DNA from: Pseudomonas sp. GCEP-101
Lineage (GTDB): Bacteria > Pseudomonadota > Gammaproteobacteria > Pseudomonadales > Pseudomonadaceae
Assembly (NCBI RefSeq): GCF_025133575.1
Contig: NZ_CP104011.1
Span: forward strand, 1,674,001 to 1,738,000
Direction of reading: 5' to 3'
Length of the DNA: 64,000 bases
Under the pieces are notes generated by a model. The model was not told where the DNA came from and did no database searches. It saw only the letters and a program-made list of their open reading frames with translations. The translations under genes were made by a program, and so were the position numbers. The first letter of the stretch is position 1. Every line of letters begins with the position of its first letter. Shown here in pieces: positions 17,473 through 25,731 of this stretch.

Positions 17473-17799
17473 ATGCTGAATATCTTCTGCCCCCATTGCG
17501 GCGAGCTGCGTTCCGAAGAGGAATTCCACGCCAAGGGCCAGGCGCACATCCCGCGCCCGCTCGACCCGTCCGCCTGCACCGACGCCGAGTGGGGCGAGTA
17601 CATGTTCTTCCGCGACAACCCGCGCGGCATCCACCACGAGCTGTGGGTGCACGCCGCCGGTTGCCGCCAGTACTTCAACGTCACCCGCCACACCGTGACC
17701 TACGAAATCCTGGAAACCTACAAGATCGGCGAAAAACCGAGCATCAGCGCCGATTCCGAGAAGAAACCCGCCGTCCAGCCCGCCGTGGAGAAGGCCTAA
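17473..17799 (+). CDS. soxD: Sarcosine oxidase delta subunit
   Basis: The 108-residue small zinc-binding subunit of tetrameric sarcosine oxidase. The start MLNIFCPHCGELRSEEEFHA at 17473 has GGAGGCTACAAA upstream; the longer open frame is just repeat sequence. Zinc ligands are C6-x2-C9 plus a His and Cys in HHELWVHAAGCRQYF. The C-terminal tail (residues about 88-108) is low-complexity (EKKPAVQPAVEKA). Its stop TAA overlaps the soxA ATG by one base, indicating coupled translation. Confidence 0.95.
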   Translation: MLNIFCPHCGELRSEEEFHAKGQAHIPRPLDPSACTDAEWGEYMFFRDNPRGIHHELWVHAAGCRQYFNVTRHTVTYEILETYKIGEKPSISADSEKKPAVQPAVEKA

Positions 17800-20700
17800 T
17801 GAGCCAGATCAATCGCCTGTCCCGTGGCGGTCGCATCGACCGCACCAAGCCGCTCACCTTCAGTTTCAACGGCCAGAGCTACCAGGGCTTCGCCGGTGAC
17901 ACCCTGGCCGCTGCCCTGCTGGCTAACGGCGTCGACATCCTCGGCCGCAGCTTCAAGTACTCGCGCCCGCGCGGCATCGTCGCCGCCGGCGCCGAAGAGC
18001 CCAACGCCATCCTGCAGATCGGCTCGCGCGAATCCACCCAGGTGCCCAACGTGCGCGCCACCCAGCAGGCCCTGTACAACGGCCTGGTGGCCAGCGCCAC
18101 CAACGGCTGGCCGAACGTGCAGAACGACCTCATGGGGATCTTCGGCAAGGTCGGCGGCAAGATGATGCCGCCCGGCTTCTACTACAAGACCTTCATGTAC
18201 CCGCAGTCCATGTGGCTGACCTACGAGAAGTACATCCGCAAGGCCGCGGGCCTGGGCCGCGCGCCCACCGAAGTCGACCCGGACAGCTACGACTGGATGA
18301 ACCACCACGCCGACGTGCTGATCGTCGGCGCCGGCCCCGCGGGCCTCGCCGCCGCCCTGGCCGCCTCGCGCAGCGGTGCGCGGGTGATCCTCGCCGACGA
18401 GCAGGAAGAGTTCGGCGGCAGCCTGCTCGACACCCGCGAGACCCTCGACGGCAAGCCGGCCGAGGAGTGGGTGGCCAAGGCCATCGCCGAGCTGCAAGGC
18501 AACCCGGACGTGATCCTGCTGCCGCGCTCCACGGTCAACGGCTACCACGACCACAACTTCCTCACCATTCACGAGCGCCGTACCGACCACCTGGGCGAAA
18601 CCGCTCCGCTGGGCCAGGTGCGCATGCGCGTGCACCGCGTGCGCGCCAACCGCGTGGTGCTCGCCGCCGGCGCCCACGAGCGCCCGCTGGTGTATGCGAA
18701 CAACGACGTGCCGGGCAACATGCTCGCCGGCGCCGTCTCCACCTATGTACGCCGCTACGGCGTGGCGCCGGGCAAGAAGCTGGTGCTGTCCACCAACAAC
18801 GACTACGCCTACCGCGTCGCCCTGGATTGGCAGGAAGCCGGTCTGCAGGTGGTCGCCATCGCCGACGCCCGCCCCAATCCGCGCGGCGAATGGGTCGAGG
18901 AAGCGCGCAAGCGCGGTATGCGCGTCATCACCGGCAGCGCGGTGATCGAGGCACGCGGCAGCAAGCGCGTGAGCGGCGCGAAGATCGCCCCCATCGACAC
19001 CTTCCGCCTGAAGGTGACCGCGCCCGGCGAGTGGCTGGACTGCGACCTCATCGCCAGCTCCGGCGGCTACAGCCCGGTGGTGCACCTGGCCTCCCACCTG
19101 GGTGGCAAGCCGGAATGGCGCGAGGACATCCTCGCCTTCGTACCGGGCCTGGCGTTCCAGAAGCGCATCTGCGCCGGCGCGGTGAACGGCGTGTTCCGTC
19201 TCGCCGATGCCCTGGCCGACGGCTACAAGGCCGGCACCCAGGCGGCGATCGACGGCGGCTTCAAGGCTGTCGAGGGCGAGCTGCCGGTGGTTGCCGAGCG
19301 CGCCGAGGACGCCACCCTGGCGCTGTTCCAGGTGCCCCACGAGAAGTCCACCGCCCGTGCGCCCAAGCAGTTCGTCGACACCCAGAACGACGTCACCGCC
19401 GCCGCCATCGAACTGGCCTGCCGCGAGGGCTTCGAGTCCATCGAGCACGTCAAGCGCTACACCGCGCTGGGCTTCGGTACCGACCAGGGCAAGCTGGGCA
19501 ACATCAACGGCCTGGCCATCGCCGCCCGCGCCCAGGGCAAGAGCATCGCCGACACCGGCACCACCATGTTCCGCCCGAACTACACCCCGGTGACCTTCGG
19601 CGCCGTCGCCGGCCGTCACTGCGGCCACCTGTTCGAGCCGGTGCGCTTCACCGCCCTGCACGCCTGGCACGTGAAGAACGGCGCCGAGTTCGAGGACGTC
19701 GGCCAGTGGAAGCGCCCGTGGTACTTCCCCAAGCGCGGCGAAGACATGCACGCCGCGGTGGCCCGCGAGTGCCGCGCCGTGCGTGAGTCGGTCGGCCTGC
19801 TGGACGCCTCGACCCTGGGCAAGATCGACATCCAGGGCCCGGACGCCCGCGAGTTCCTCAACCGCGTCTACACCAACGCCTGGACCAAGCTGGACGTGGG
19901 CAAGGCCCGCTACGGCCTGATGTGCAAGGAAGACGGCATGGTCTTCGACGACGGCGTGACCGCGTGCCTGGCGGACAACCACTTCGTCATGACCACCACC
20001 ACCGGCGGCGCCGCCCGCGTCATGGAGTGGCTGGAGCTGTACCACCAGACCGAGTGGCCGGAGCTGAAGGTGTACTTCACCTCGGTCACCGACCACTGGG
20101 CCACCCTCACCCTGTCCGGCCCCAACAGCCGCAAGCTGCTGGCCGAGGTCACCGACATCGACCTGGACAAGGACGCCTTCCCCTTCATGACCTGGAAGGA
20201 AGGCAAGGTCGCCGGCGTACCGGCGCGGGTGTTCCGCATCTCCTTCACCGGCGAGCTGTCGTACGAGGTGAACATCCAGGCCAACTACGCCATGGGTGTG
20301 CTGGAGGCCATCGTCGCCGCCGGCGCCAAGTACAACCTGACGCCATACGGCACCGAGACCATGCACGTCCTGCGCGCCGAGAAGGGCTTCATCATCGTCG
20401 GCCAGGACACCGACGCCTCGGTCACCCCGGACGACCTGAACATGGGGTGGGCGGTGGGTCGCACCAAGCCCTTCTCCTGGATCGGCTGGCGCGGCATGAA
20501 CCGCGCCGACTGCCAGCGCGAGGACCGCAAGCAGCTGGTCGGCCTGAAACCCACCAACCCGATGGATGTGCTGCCCGAGGGCGCGCAGCTGCTGTTCACC
20601 CCGCAGCACACGGTCCCGGCGACCATGGTCGGCCACGTCACCTCCAGCTACATGAGCAGCACCCTGGGCTACAGCTTTGCCCTGGCGGTGGTGAAGGGCG

Positions 20701-20819
20701 GCATCAAGCGCCTGGGCGAGAAGGTCTACGCCCCGCTGGCGGACGGCCGCGTGATCGAGGCGGAGATCTGCAGCTCGGTGTTCTACGACCCGAAAGGCGA
20801 GCGGCAGAACGTGGATTGA
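17799..20819 (+). CDS. soxA: Sarcosine oxidase alpha subunit
   Basis: The 1006-residue large subunit that carries NAD and the folate-linked half of sarcosine oxidase, where the methyl-derived C1 unit is captured by THF. The start MSQINRLSRGGRIDRTKPLT overlaps the soxD stop (TAATG). Domains are an N-terminal ferredoxin-like fold without cluster cysteines (about 1-100), a dinucleotide-binding fold at DVLIVGAGPAGLAAALAASR (about 170), a second flavoprotein lobe to about 580, and GcvT-like aminomethyltransferase domains in the last 400 residues (QGPDAREFLNRVYTNAWTKL; TGELSYEVNIQANYAMGVLE). Length agrees with other TSOX alpha chains. Confidence 0.96.
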   Translation: MSQINRLSRGGRIDRTKPLTFSFNGQSYQGFAGDTLAAALLANGVDILGRSFKYSRPRGIVAAGAEEPNAILQIGSRESTQVPNVRATQQALYNGLVASATNGWPNVQNDLMGIFGKVGGKMMPPGFYYKTFMYPQSMWLTYEKYIRKAAGLGRAPTEVDPDSYDWMNHHADVLIVGAGPAGLAAALAASRSGARVILADEQEEFGGSLLDTRETLDGKPAEEWVAKAIAELQGNPDVILLPRSTVNGYHDHNFLTIHERRTDHLGETAPLGQVRMRVHRVRANRVVLAAGAHERPLVYANNDVPGNMLAGAVSTYVRRYGVAPGKKLVLSTNNDYAYRVALDWQEAGLQVVAIADARPNPRGEWVEEARKRGMRVITGSAVIEARGSKRVSGAKIAPIDTFRLKVTAPGEWLDCDLIASSGGYSPVVHLASHLGGKPEWREDILAFVPGLAFQKRICAGAVNGVFRLADALADGYKAGTQAAIDGGFKAVEGELPVVAERAEDATLALFQVPHEKSTARAPKQFVDTQNDVTAAAIELACREGFESIEHVKRYTALGFGTDQGKLGNINGLAIAARAQGKSIADTGTTMFRPNYTPVTFGAVAGRHCGHLFEPVRFTALHAWHVKNGAEFEDVGQWKRPWYFPKRGEDMHAAVARECRAVRESVGLLDASTLGKIDIQGPDAREFLNRVYTNAWTKLDVGKARYGLMCKEDGMVFDDGVTACLADNHFVMTTTTGGAARVMEWLELYHQTEWPELKVYFTSVTDHWATLTLSGPNSRKLLAEVTDIDLDKDAFPFMTWKEGKVAGVPARVFRISFTGELSYEVNIQANYAMGVLEAIVAAGAKYNLTPYGTETMHVLRAEKGFIIVGQDTDASVTPDDLNMGWAVGRTKPFSWIGWRGMNRADCQREDRKQLVGLKPTNPMDVLPEGAQLLFTPQHTVPATMVGHVTSSYMSSTLGYSFALAVVKGGIKRLGEKVYAPLADGRVIEAEICSSVFYDPKGERQNVD

Positions 20820-20836
20820 TTCGGAGCTGCCGGCTG

Positions 20837-20955
20837 CCCTCACCCTAACCCTCTCCCAGGGGGAGAGGGGACAGGTCGGAGCCGTCGGCGAGCACGACAC
20901 TCACAGCACACTCAGCTCGGCCCCCTCTCCCTCGGGAGAGGGCTGGGGTGAGGGG
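20837..20955. repeat. CCCTCTCCC composite palindromic element, copy 6 (inside sox operon)
   Basis: Arms 20837-20870 and 20922-20955 with about 50 bp between them. It fills the soxA-soxG gap of 171 bp. Confidence 0.85.
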
Positions 20956-20990
20956 AAACAGGCGATAAGCGCCCCCAAGGTGAACAGAAC

Positions 20991-21626
20991 ATGAGCAAAG
21001 CCAATCTCTACCAGCAACGCCCCGCAGACGGCATCCAGGCCGAATCGCCCCTGCACCACGCCGAGCTGGACAAGCTCGCCGCGCGCAAGGTGGCCAACGC
21101 CGGCGTGACCCTGCGCGAGAAGAAATTCCTCGGCCACCTGACCCTGCGCGGCGACGCCCACGACCCGGCCTTCGCCGACGGCGTGCACAGGGCGCTGGGC
21201 CTGGAGCTGCCGGTGGCCCTGGGCCTGGTGGCCAAGGGCGAGACCTCGCTGCAATGGCTCGGCCCGGACGAATGGCTGCTGATCGTCCCCGGCGGCGAGG
21301 AGTTCGCCGTCGAGCAGCGCCTGCGCGAAGCGCTGGGCGAGGACCTGCACTATGCCGTGGTCAACGTCAGCGGCGGCCAGACCCTGCTGCAGCTCGAAGG
21401 CGCCAAGGTCCGCGAAGTCCTGATGAAGTCCACCGGCTACGACGTGCACCCGAGCAACTTCCCGGTGGGCAAGGCGGTGGGCACCCACTTCGCCAAGTCC
21501 CAGCTGGTGATCCGCCATACCGGCGAGCACACCTGGGAACTGGTGGTGCGCCGCAGCTTCTCCGATTACTTCTGGCTGTGGCTGCAGGACGCCTGCGCCG
21601 AGTACGGCCTGCAGGTCGCCGCGTAA
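20991..21626 (+). CDS. soxG: Sarcosine oxidase gamma subunit
   Basis: A 211-residue protein, MSKANLYQQRPADGIQAESP, the fourth subunit of tetrameric sarcosine oxidase. It has the GcvT/YgfZ-like features seen in SoxG: LQWLGPDEWLLIVPGGEE (about 84-101), VVNVSGGQTLLQLEG and ATGYDVHPSN-type surface elements. It has no catalytic residues of its own and is needed for assembly. It follows soxA after a repeat-filled gap and is followed by purU after 96 bp containing a half-element. Confidence 0.93.
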   Translation: MSKANLYQQRPADGIQAESPLHHAELDKLAARKVANAGVTLREKKFLGHLTLRGDAHDPAFADGVHRALGLELPVALGLVAKGETSLQWLGPDEWLLIVPGGEEFAVEQRLREALGEDLHYAVVNVSGGQTLLQLEGAKVREVLMKSTGYDVHPSNFPVGKAVGTHFAKSQLVIRHTGEHTWELVVRRSFSDYFWLWLQDACAEYGLQVAA

Positions 21627-21639
21627 GCGGTGCTTCCTC

Positions 21640-21672
21640 CCCCTCTCCCGCTGGGAGAGGGCCGGGGTGAGG
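21640..21672. repeat. CCCTCTCCC half-element, copy 7 (inside sox operon)
   Basis: Only the short arm (CCCTCTCCCGCTGGGAGAGG plus GCCGGGGTGAGG) is present, between soxG and purU. Confidence 0.8.
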
Positions 21673-21722
21673 CAAGCCCCACCCCAACCTCTTGGACAAG
21701 AGGAAACCTCCGGAGCCAGACC

Positions 21723-22580
21723 ATGAGCCGCACCCCCGATACCTGGATCCTCACCGCCGACAGCCCGAGCCTGCTGGGCACGGTGGACGTGGTGACGCGC
21801 TACCTGTTCGAGCAGCGCTGCTACGTCACCGAGCACCACTCCTTCGACGACCGCCTGGCGCAGCGTTTCTTCATCCGCATCGAATTCCGCGCCGGCGACG
21901 GCTTCGACGAGGCGGCCTTCCGCGCCGGCCTCGCCGACCGCGTCTCGCCCTTCCAGATGAACGTCGAGCTGACTCCGCCGGGCTACCGCAGCAAGGTGGT
22001 GATCATGGTCTCCAAGGCCGACCACTGCCTGAACGACCTGCTCTACCGCCAGCGCATCGGCCAGTTGCCGATGGACGTGGTGGCGGTGGTCTCCAACCAC
22101 CCGGACCTGGAACCCCTGGCGCGCTGGCACGGCATCCCCTACCACCACTTCGCCCTGGACCCCAACGACAAGGGCGCGCAGGAGGCGAAGGTCTGGCAGG
22201 TGATCGAGCAGACCGGCGCCGAGCTGGTGATCCTCGCCCGCTACATGCAGGTGCTGTCCCCCGAGCTGTGCCGCCGCCTGGACGGCTGGGCGATCAACAT
22301 CCACCACTCGCTGCTGCCCGGCTTCAAGGGCGCCAAGCCCTATCACCAGGCCTACCAGAAGGGCGTGAAGCTGGTCGGCGCCACCGCCCACTACATCAAC
22401 AACGACCTCGACGAGGGGCCGATCATCGCCCAGGGCGTCGAGCCGGTGGACCACTCCCACTACCCCGAGGACCTGATCGCCAAGGGCCGCGACGTGGAAT
22501 GCCTGACCCTGGCCAAGGCCGTGGGCTACCACATCGAGAAGCGCGTGTTCCTGAATGCCAACCGGACGGTGGTGCTGTAA
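21723..22580 (+). CDS. purU1: Formyltetrahydrofolate deformylase
   Basis: A 285-residue enzyme that hydrolyses 10-formyl-THF to formate and THF. An N-terminal ACT domain (MSRTPDTWILTADSPSLLGT, residues 1 to about 85) is followed by a formyltransferase-type catalytic domain. Signature residues are in INIHHSLLPGFKGAKPYHQA (Asn/His) and VGATAHYINNDLDEGPIIAQ (Asp). The start at 21723 has CGGAGCCAGACC just before it. Placed after soxG, it probably regenerates free THF when sarcosine demethylation loads the folate pool, exporting C1 units as formate. Confidence 0.95.
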   Translation: MSRTPDTWILTADSPSLLGTVDVVTRYLFEQRCYVTEHHSFDDRLAQRFFIRIEFRAGDGFDEAAFRAGLADRVSPFQMNVELTPPGYRSKVVIMVSKADHCLNDLLYRQRIGQLPMDVVAVVSNHPDLEPLARWHGIPYHHFALDPNDKGAQEAKVWQVIEQTGAELVILARYMQVLSPELCRRLDGWAINIHHSLLPGFKGAKPYHQAYQKGVKLVGATAHYINNDLDEGPIIAQGVEPVDHSHYPEDLIAKGRDVECLTLAKAVGYHIEKRVFLNANRTVVL

Positions 22581-22593
22581 CGGCGCCGCTCCC

Positions 22594-22669
22594 GTAGGGC
22601 GCATAACGCCACAGGCGTTATCCGCCGTGACACACCGAACGGCGGATGGATGGAGCTCATCCGCCCTAC
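22594..22669. repeat. GTAGGGCG-type palindromic repeat
   Basis: The left arm, GTAGGGCGCATAACGCC with its own GCGTTATCCGCC partner (22594-22626), and the right arm, GGCGGAT...ATCCGCCCTAC (22641-22669), form a cruciform-like unit. A partial copy (GTAGGGCGGAAACCGCC) is at 24586-24602. Confidence 0.75.
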
Positions 22670-22703
22670 GTTCCGGTAGGAGTGGGGCGCTCGCCGAAGG
22701 GCA

Positions 22704-22831
22704 CCCTCTCCCCAGCCCTCTCCCTGAAGGGAGAGGGAGCAAGAGCAGTGCGGAGTCGCCGGATGTCACGGTATTCCCTCCACACACGGATATCCCCTCT
22801 CCCGCTTGCGGGAGAGGGTTAGGGAGAGGGG
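22704..22831. repeat. CCCTCTCCC composite palindromic element, copy 8
   Basis: Long arm 22704-22737 and short arm plus tail 22794-22831, with 56 bp between. Confidence 0.85.
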
Positions 22832-22989
22832 CTCTTGAAAGCCCCCGCTCCCAACCACCGAGCAACACCGACAGACCCGCCGGCTGCCAGCAGTACTTCC
22901 GGCCCTGTCGCGCAACACACGACATCCCAGTGCAAAACCGCGAGCCGCAAGGCCCGCCTTTGTACCCACAAACACAATGAGGAATGCGT

Positions 22990-24189
22990 ATGTCTGGCAA
23001 TCGTGGTGTGGTTTATCTCGGCCCGGGCAAGGTCGAAGTTCAGAACATCCCCTATCCGAAAATGCAGGACCCGCAGGGCAAGCAGATCGACCACGGGGTG
23101 ATCCTGCGCGTGGTCTCCACCAACATCTGCGGCTCCGACCAGCACATGGTCCGCGGCCGCACCACCGCGCCGGAAGGCCTGGTGCTGGGCCACGAGATCA
23201 CCGGCGAGGTGGTGGAGATCGGCCGTGGCGTGGAAACCATGAAGATCGGCGACCTGGTCTCGGTGCCGTTCAACGTCGCCTGCGGCCACTGCCGCACCTG
23301 CAAGGAGCAGCACACCGGCGTCTGCCTGACGGTCAACCCGGCGCGCGCCGGCGGCGCCTACGGCTATGTCGACATGGGCGGCTGGGTCGGCGGCCAGGCC
23401 GAGTACGTGATGGTCCCCTACGCCGACTTCAACCTGCTGAAGCTGCCCAACCGCGAACTGGCGATGGAGAAGATCCGCGACCTGACCTGCCTTTCCGACA
23501 TCCTGCCCACCGGCTACCACGGCGCCGTCACCGCGGGCGTTGGCCCGGGCAGCACCGTCTACATCGCCGGCGCCGGTCCCGTCGGCCTCGCCGCTGCCGC
23601 CTCGGCCCGCCTGCTGGGCGCCGCCGTGGTGATCGTCGGTGACGTCAACCCGACCCGCCTGGCCCACGCCAAGGCCCAGGGCTTCGAGATCGCCGACCTG
23701 TCCAAGGACACCCCGCTGCACGAGCAGATCGCCGATCTGCTGGGCGAGCCGGAAGTGGACTGCGCGGTGGACGCGGTGGGCTTCGAGGCCCGTGGCCACG
23801 GCCACTCGGGGTCGCAGCACGAGGCGCCGGCCACCGTGCTGAACTCGCTGATGGGCGTGGTGCGGGTCGCCGGCAAGATCGGCATCCCGGGCCTGTACGT
23901 CACCGAGGACCCGGGCGCGGTGGACGCGGCCGCCAAGCAGGGCTCGCTGAGCATCCGCTTCGGCCTGGGCTGGGCCAAGTCGCACAGCTTCCACACCGGC
24001 CAGACCCCGGTGATGAAGTACAACCGCCAGCTGATGCAGGCCATCATGTGGGATCGCATCAAGATCGCCGACGTGGTCGGGGTGGAAGTCATCACCCTGG
24101 ACGACGCGCCCAAGGGCTATGGCGAGTTCGATGCCGGCGTGCCGAAGAAATTCGTCATCGACCCGCACAACCTGTTCCGCGCCGCCTGA
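22990..24189 (+). CDS. fdhA: Glutathione-independent formaldehyde dehydrogenase
   Basis: A 399-residue zinc- and NAD-dependent medium-chain dehydrogenase that oxidises formaldehyde to formate. The start MSGNRGVVYLGPGKVEVQNI at 22990 is preferred over an ATG 6 bp earlier because GAGGA is correctly spaced and it matches the P. putida-type N-terminus. The catalytic zinc site is CGSDQHMVRGRT plus GHEITGEV. The structural zinc cysteines lie in ACGHCRTCKEQHTGVC. The NAD fold is YIAGAGPVGLAAAASARLLG. It removes formaldehyde released by GbcA and by folate-uncoupled demethylation. A strong terminator follows, so it ends the betaine operon. Confidence 0.96.
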   Translation: MSGNRGVVYLGPGKVEVQNIPYPKMQDPQGKQIDHGVILRVVSTNICGSDQHMVRGRTTAPEGLVLGHEITGEVVEIGRGVETMKIGDLVSVPFNVACGHCRTCKEQHTGVCLTVNPARAGGAYGYVDMGGWVGGQAEYVMVPYADFNLLKLPNRELAMEKIRDLTCLSDILPTGYHGAVTAGVGPGSTVYIAGAGPVGLAAAASARLLGAAVVIVGDVNPTRLAHAKAQGFEIADLSKDTPLHEQIADLLGEPEVDCAVDAVGFEARGHGHSGSQHEAPATVLNSLMGVVRVAGKIGIPGLYVTEDPGAVDAAAKQGSLSIRFGLGWAKSHSFHTGQTPVMKYNRQLMQAIMWDRIKIADVVGVEVITLDDAPKGYGEFDAGVPKKFVIDPHNLFRAA

Positions 24190-24240
24190 CGGCGCACCCG
24201 CCCCCCGGCCGCGGCTCCACTTCCGCGGCCGTCTCTCCAG

Positions 24241-24265
24241 GGGAGCCGCAAGGCTCCCTTTTTTT
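24241..24265 (+). terminator. Intrinsic terminator of fdhA
   Basis: GGGAGCC-GCAA-GGCTCCC followed by seven T residues: a textbook rho-independent terminator 52 bp after the fdhA stop. Confidence 0.92.
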
Positions 24266-24295
24266 CTGCCCCGCCAATTGGCACGGCCTACCCCC

Positions 24296-24438
24296 GTAGG
24301 AGCGGACCTTGTCCGCGAAATCCATCGCGGCGGAGTCTCTCTCTGCAGGGGGTCGCCAGGCGCTGCGCCCGTCCTGAAAATATTCATCCGGCAACGACTG
24401 AGCAATGGCGAAGATTCGCGGACAAGGTCCGCTCCTAC
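24296..24438. repeat. REP variant pair (centre GGACCTTGTCC)
   Basis: Arms 24296-24319 and 24415-24438. They have the same GTAGGAGC...GCGAA ends as the common REP, but the stem core GAGCTTGCTC is replaced by the also-palindromic GGACCTTGTCC. Confidence 0.85.
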
Positions 24439-24491
24439 GAGAGCCGCGCCCTCCGGGGACGACGCCCAAGGGTTCGCACCGAGATCAGTTC

Positions 24492-24571
24492 GTAGGATGG
24501 GTGGAGCGCAGCGATACCCATGCGGAGGTGCCGAGGATTGATGGGTATCGCTTCGCTCCACGCCATCCTAC
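24492..24571. repeat. GTAGGATGGGTGGAGCGCAG inverted repeat, copy 1
   Basis: Arms 24492-24521 and 24541-24571 (reverse-complement related, with CGCAGCG versus GCTTCGC differences), and a 19-bp spacer. Another full copy is at 44385-44465 and a half copy at 35058-35088. Confidence 0.85.
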
Positions 24572-24618
24572 AAATGCAATCAGCCCGTAGGGCGGAAACC
24601 GCCGTGACTTGGCGGGAT

Positions 24619-25731
24619 TCAGCCCAGCAGCTTCTCCGCCATCCGCGCCAGTGCCTGGCGCTGGAAGGCGCGGAAGTCCGCGTCGGGCTGCTGGCCTTCG
24701 AGCATCGGCAGGAAGGGGTCGACCACGTCGGTGCGCACGCCGGCCATTTCCTCGATCACCGCGTGGCCGCAGAACGGCACGTAGGCTTCGGCGTAACCGC
24801 CCTCGTGCACCACCACCAGCCGACCGTCGCACAGGCGTTCGGCGGCATCGCGCACGGCGGCGGTCATGAAGCGGAAGGTCTCGCTGTGGGCGAGCATGCG
24901 CGCCAGCGGGTCCACGCCGTTGGCGTCGAAGCCGCTGGCGACCACGATCAGCTCGGGGCCAAAGCGCTCCAGCGCCGGCACGATGATGGTCTCCATGGCC
25001 ACGCGGTAGGCGTCGTCGCCGCTGCCCGGATAGAGCGGCACGTTGAGGTTGTAGCCCTTGCCCGCGCCCTCGCCGATGTCGTGCACCGCACCGGTGCCGG
25101 TGGGGTAGCAGTCGGCCTGGTGGATCGACAGGGTCAGCACGTCGTCGCGGCCGTAGAAGATCGCCTCGGTGCCGTTGCCGTGGTGCACGTCCCAGTCCAG
25201 CACCGCGACGCGCCGGATGCCGTGGCGCGCCTTGGCCGTCTCCACCGCCACGGCGATGTTCGCCAGGTAGCAGAAGCCCATGCCGCGATCCGGCAGGCAA
25301 TGGTGGCCCGGCGGGCGGGACAGCGCGTAGGCGTTGTCCAGCTCGCCGCGCAGCACCGCCTCCACCGCGGCGATGGTCAGGCCGGCGGACTGCCGGGCGA
25401 TGTCGTAGGTGCCATGGCTGACCATGGTCTCCTCGCCCATGTCGCCGTGGCCCGCTTCGCTGTAGGCCTTGAAGCGCTCCAGGTAGCTGGCCGGGTGTAC
25501 CCGCCGCAGGTCTTCCTCGCTGGCCAGCGGCGCGCTGGAGAGGCGCAGCCGGCTGCTCAGGCCGGAGACGTCCATCAGGCTTTTCAGCCGGCGCTTGCTC
25601 TCCGGCGACTCGGCGTGGCCCGCGCCCACCGGCGGCTGCAGCCAGCCACCGACGGGCAGGATCAGCGCGTGCAGCCCGGTCGCGTGCCAGAAGCAGCGTT
25701 CGTCGAAGAAGAACCCGGTACGGCGGCTCAT
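24619..25731 (-). CDS. Histone-deacetylase-fold amidohydrolase (acetylpolyamine amidohydrolase-like)
   Basis: A 370-residue class II deacetylase family enzyme, likely removing acetyl groups from acetylpolyamines. It begins MSRRTGFFFDERCFWHATGL. Catalytic His pair in RPPGHHCLPDRGMGFCYLAN (His143, His144). Zinc ligands in LDWDVHHGNGTEAIFYG (Asp181, His183) and ASGFDANGVDPLA. The family's catalytic Tyr is in HEGGYAEAYVP. All active-site residues appear intact. It overlaps the permease stop by four bases and ends the cluster of permease, aminotransferase and aldehyde dehydrogenase genes; substrate assignment comes from this context. Confidence 0.88.
   Translation of the reverse strand: MSRRTGFFFDERCFWHATGLHALILPVGGWLQPPVGAGHAESPESKRRLKSLMDVSGLSSRLRLSSAPLASEEDLRRVHPASYLERFKAYSEAGHGDMGEETMVSHGTYDIARQSAGLTIAAVEAVLRGELDNAYALSRPPGHHCLPDRGMGFCYLANIAVAVETAKARHGIRRVAVLDWDVHHGNGTEAIFYGRDDVLTLSIHQADCYPTGTGAVHDIGEGAGKGYNLNVPLYPGSGDDAYRVAMETIIVPALERFGPELIVVASGFDANGVDPLARMLAHSETFRFMTAAVRDAAERLCDGRLVVVHEGGYAEAYVPFCGHAVIEEMAGVRTDVVDPFLPMLEGQQPDADFRAFQRQALARMAEKLLG

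Larger units (their letters stand above)
22581..22989. other. Repeat-filled intergenic region purU1-fdhA
   Basis: No gene is supported. It contains a GTAGGGCGCATAACGCC-type palindromic element (22594-22669), CCCTCTCCC element copy 8 (22704-22831), and about 150 bp of unassigned leader before fdhA. Confidence 0.7.
24190..24618. other. Intergenic region after fdhA: terminator and three repeat types
   Basis: It contains the fdhA terminator (24241-24265), a REP variant pair (24296-24438), a GGATGGGTGGAGCGCAGCG repeat (24492-24571) and a partial GTAGGGCGG repeat (24586). No gene was seen. Confidence 0.8.

Noticed and set aside
17796..20900. Very long antisense open frame opposite soxA (over 1000 codons)
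   Set aside because: It mirrors high-GC codon bias of soxA, has no family resemblance and is rich in His, Val, Gly and Ala as antisense shadows are.
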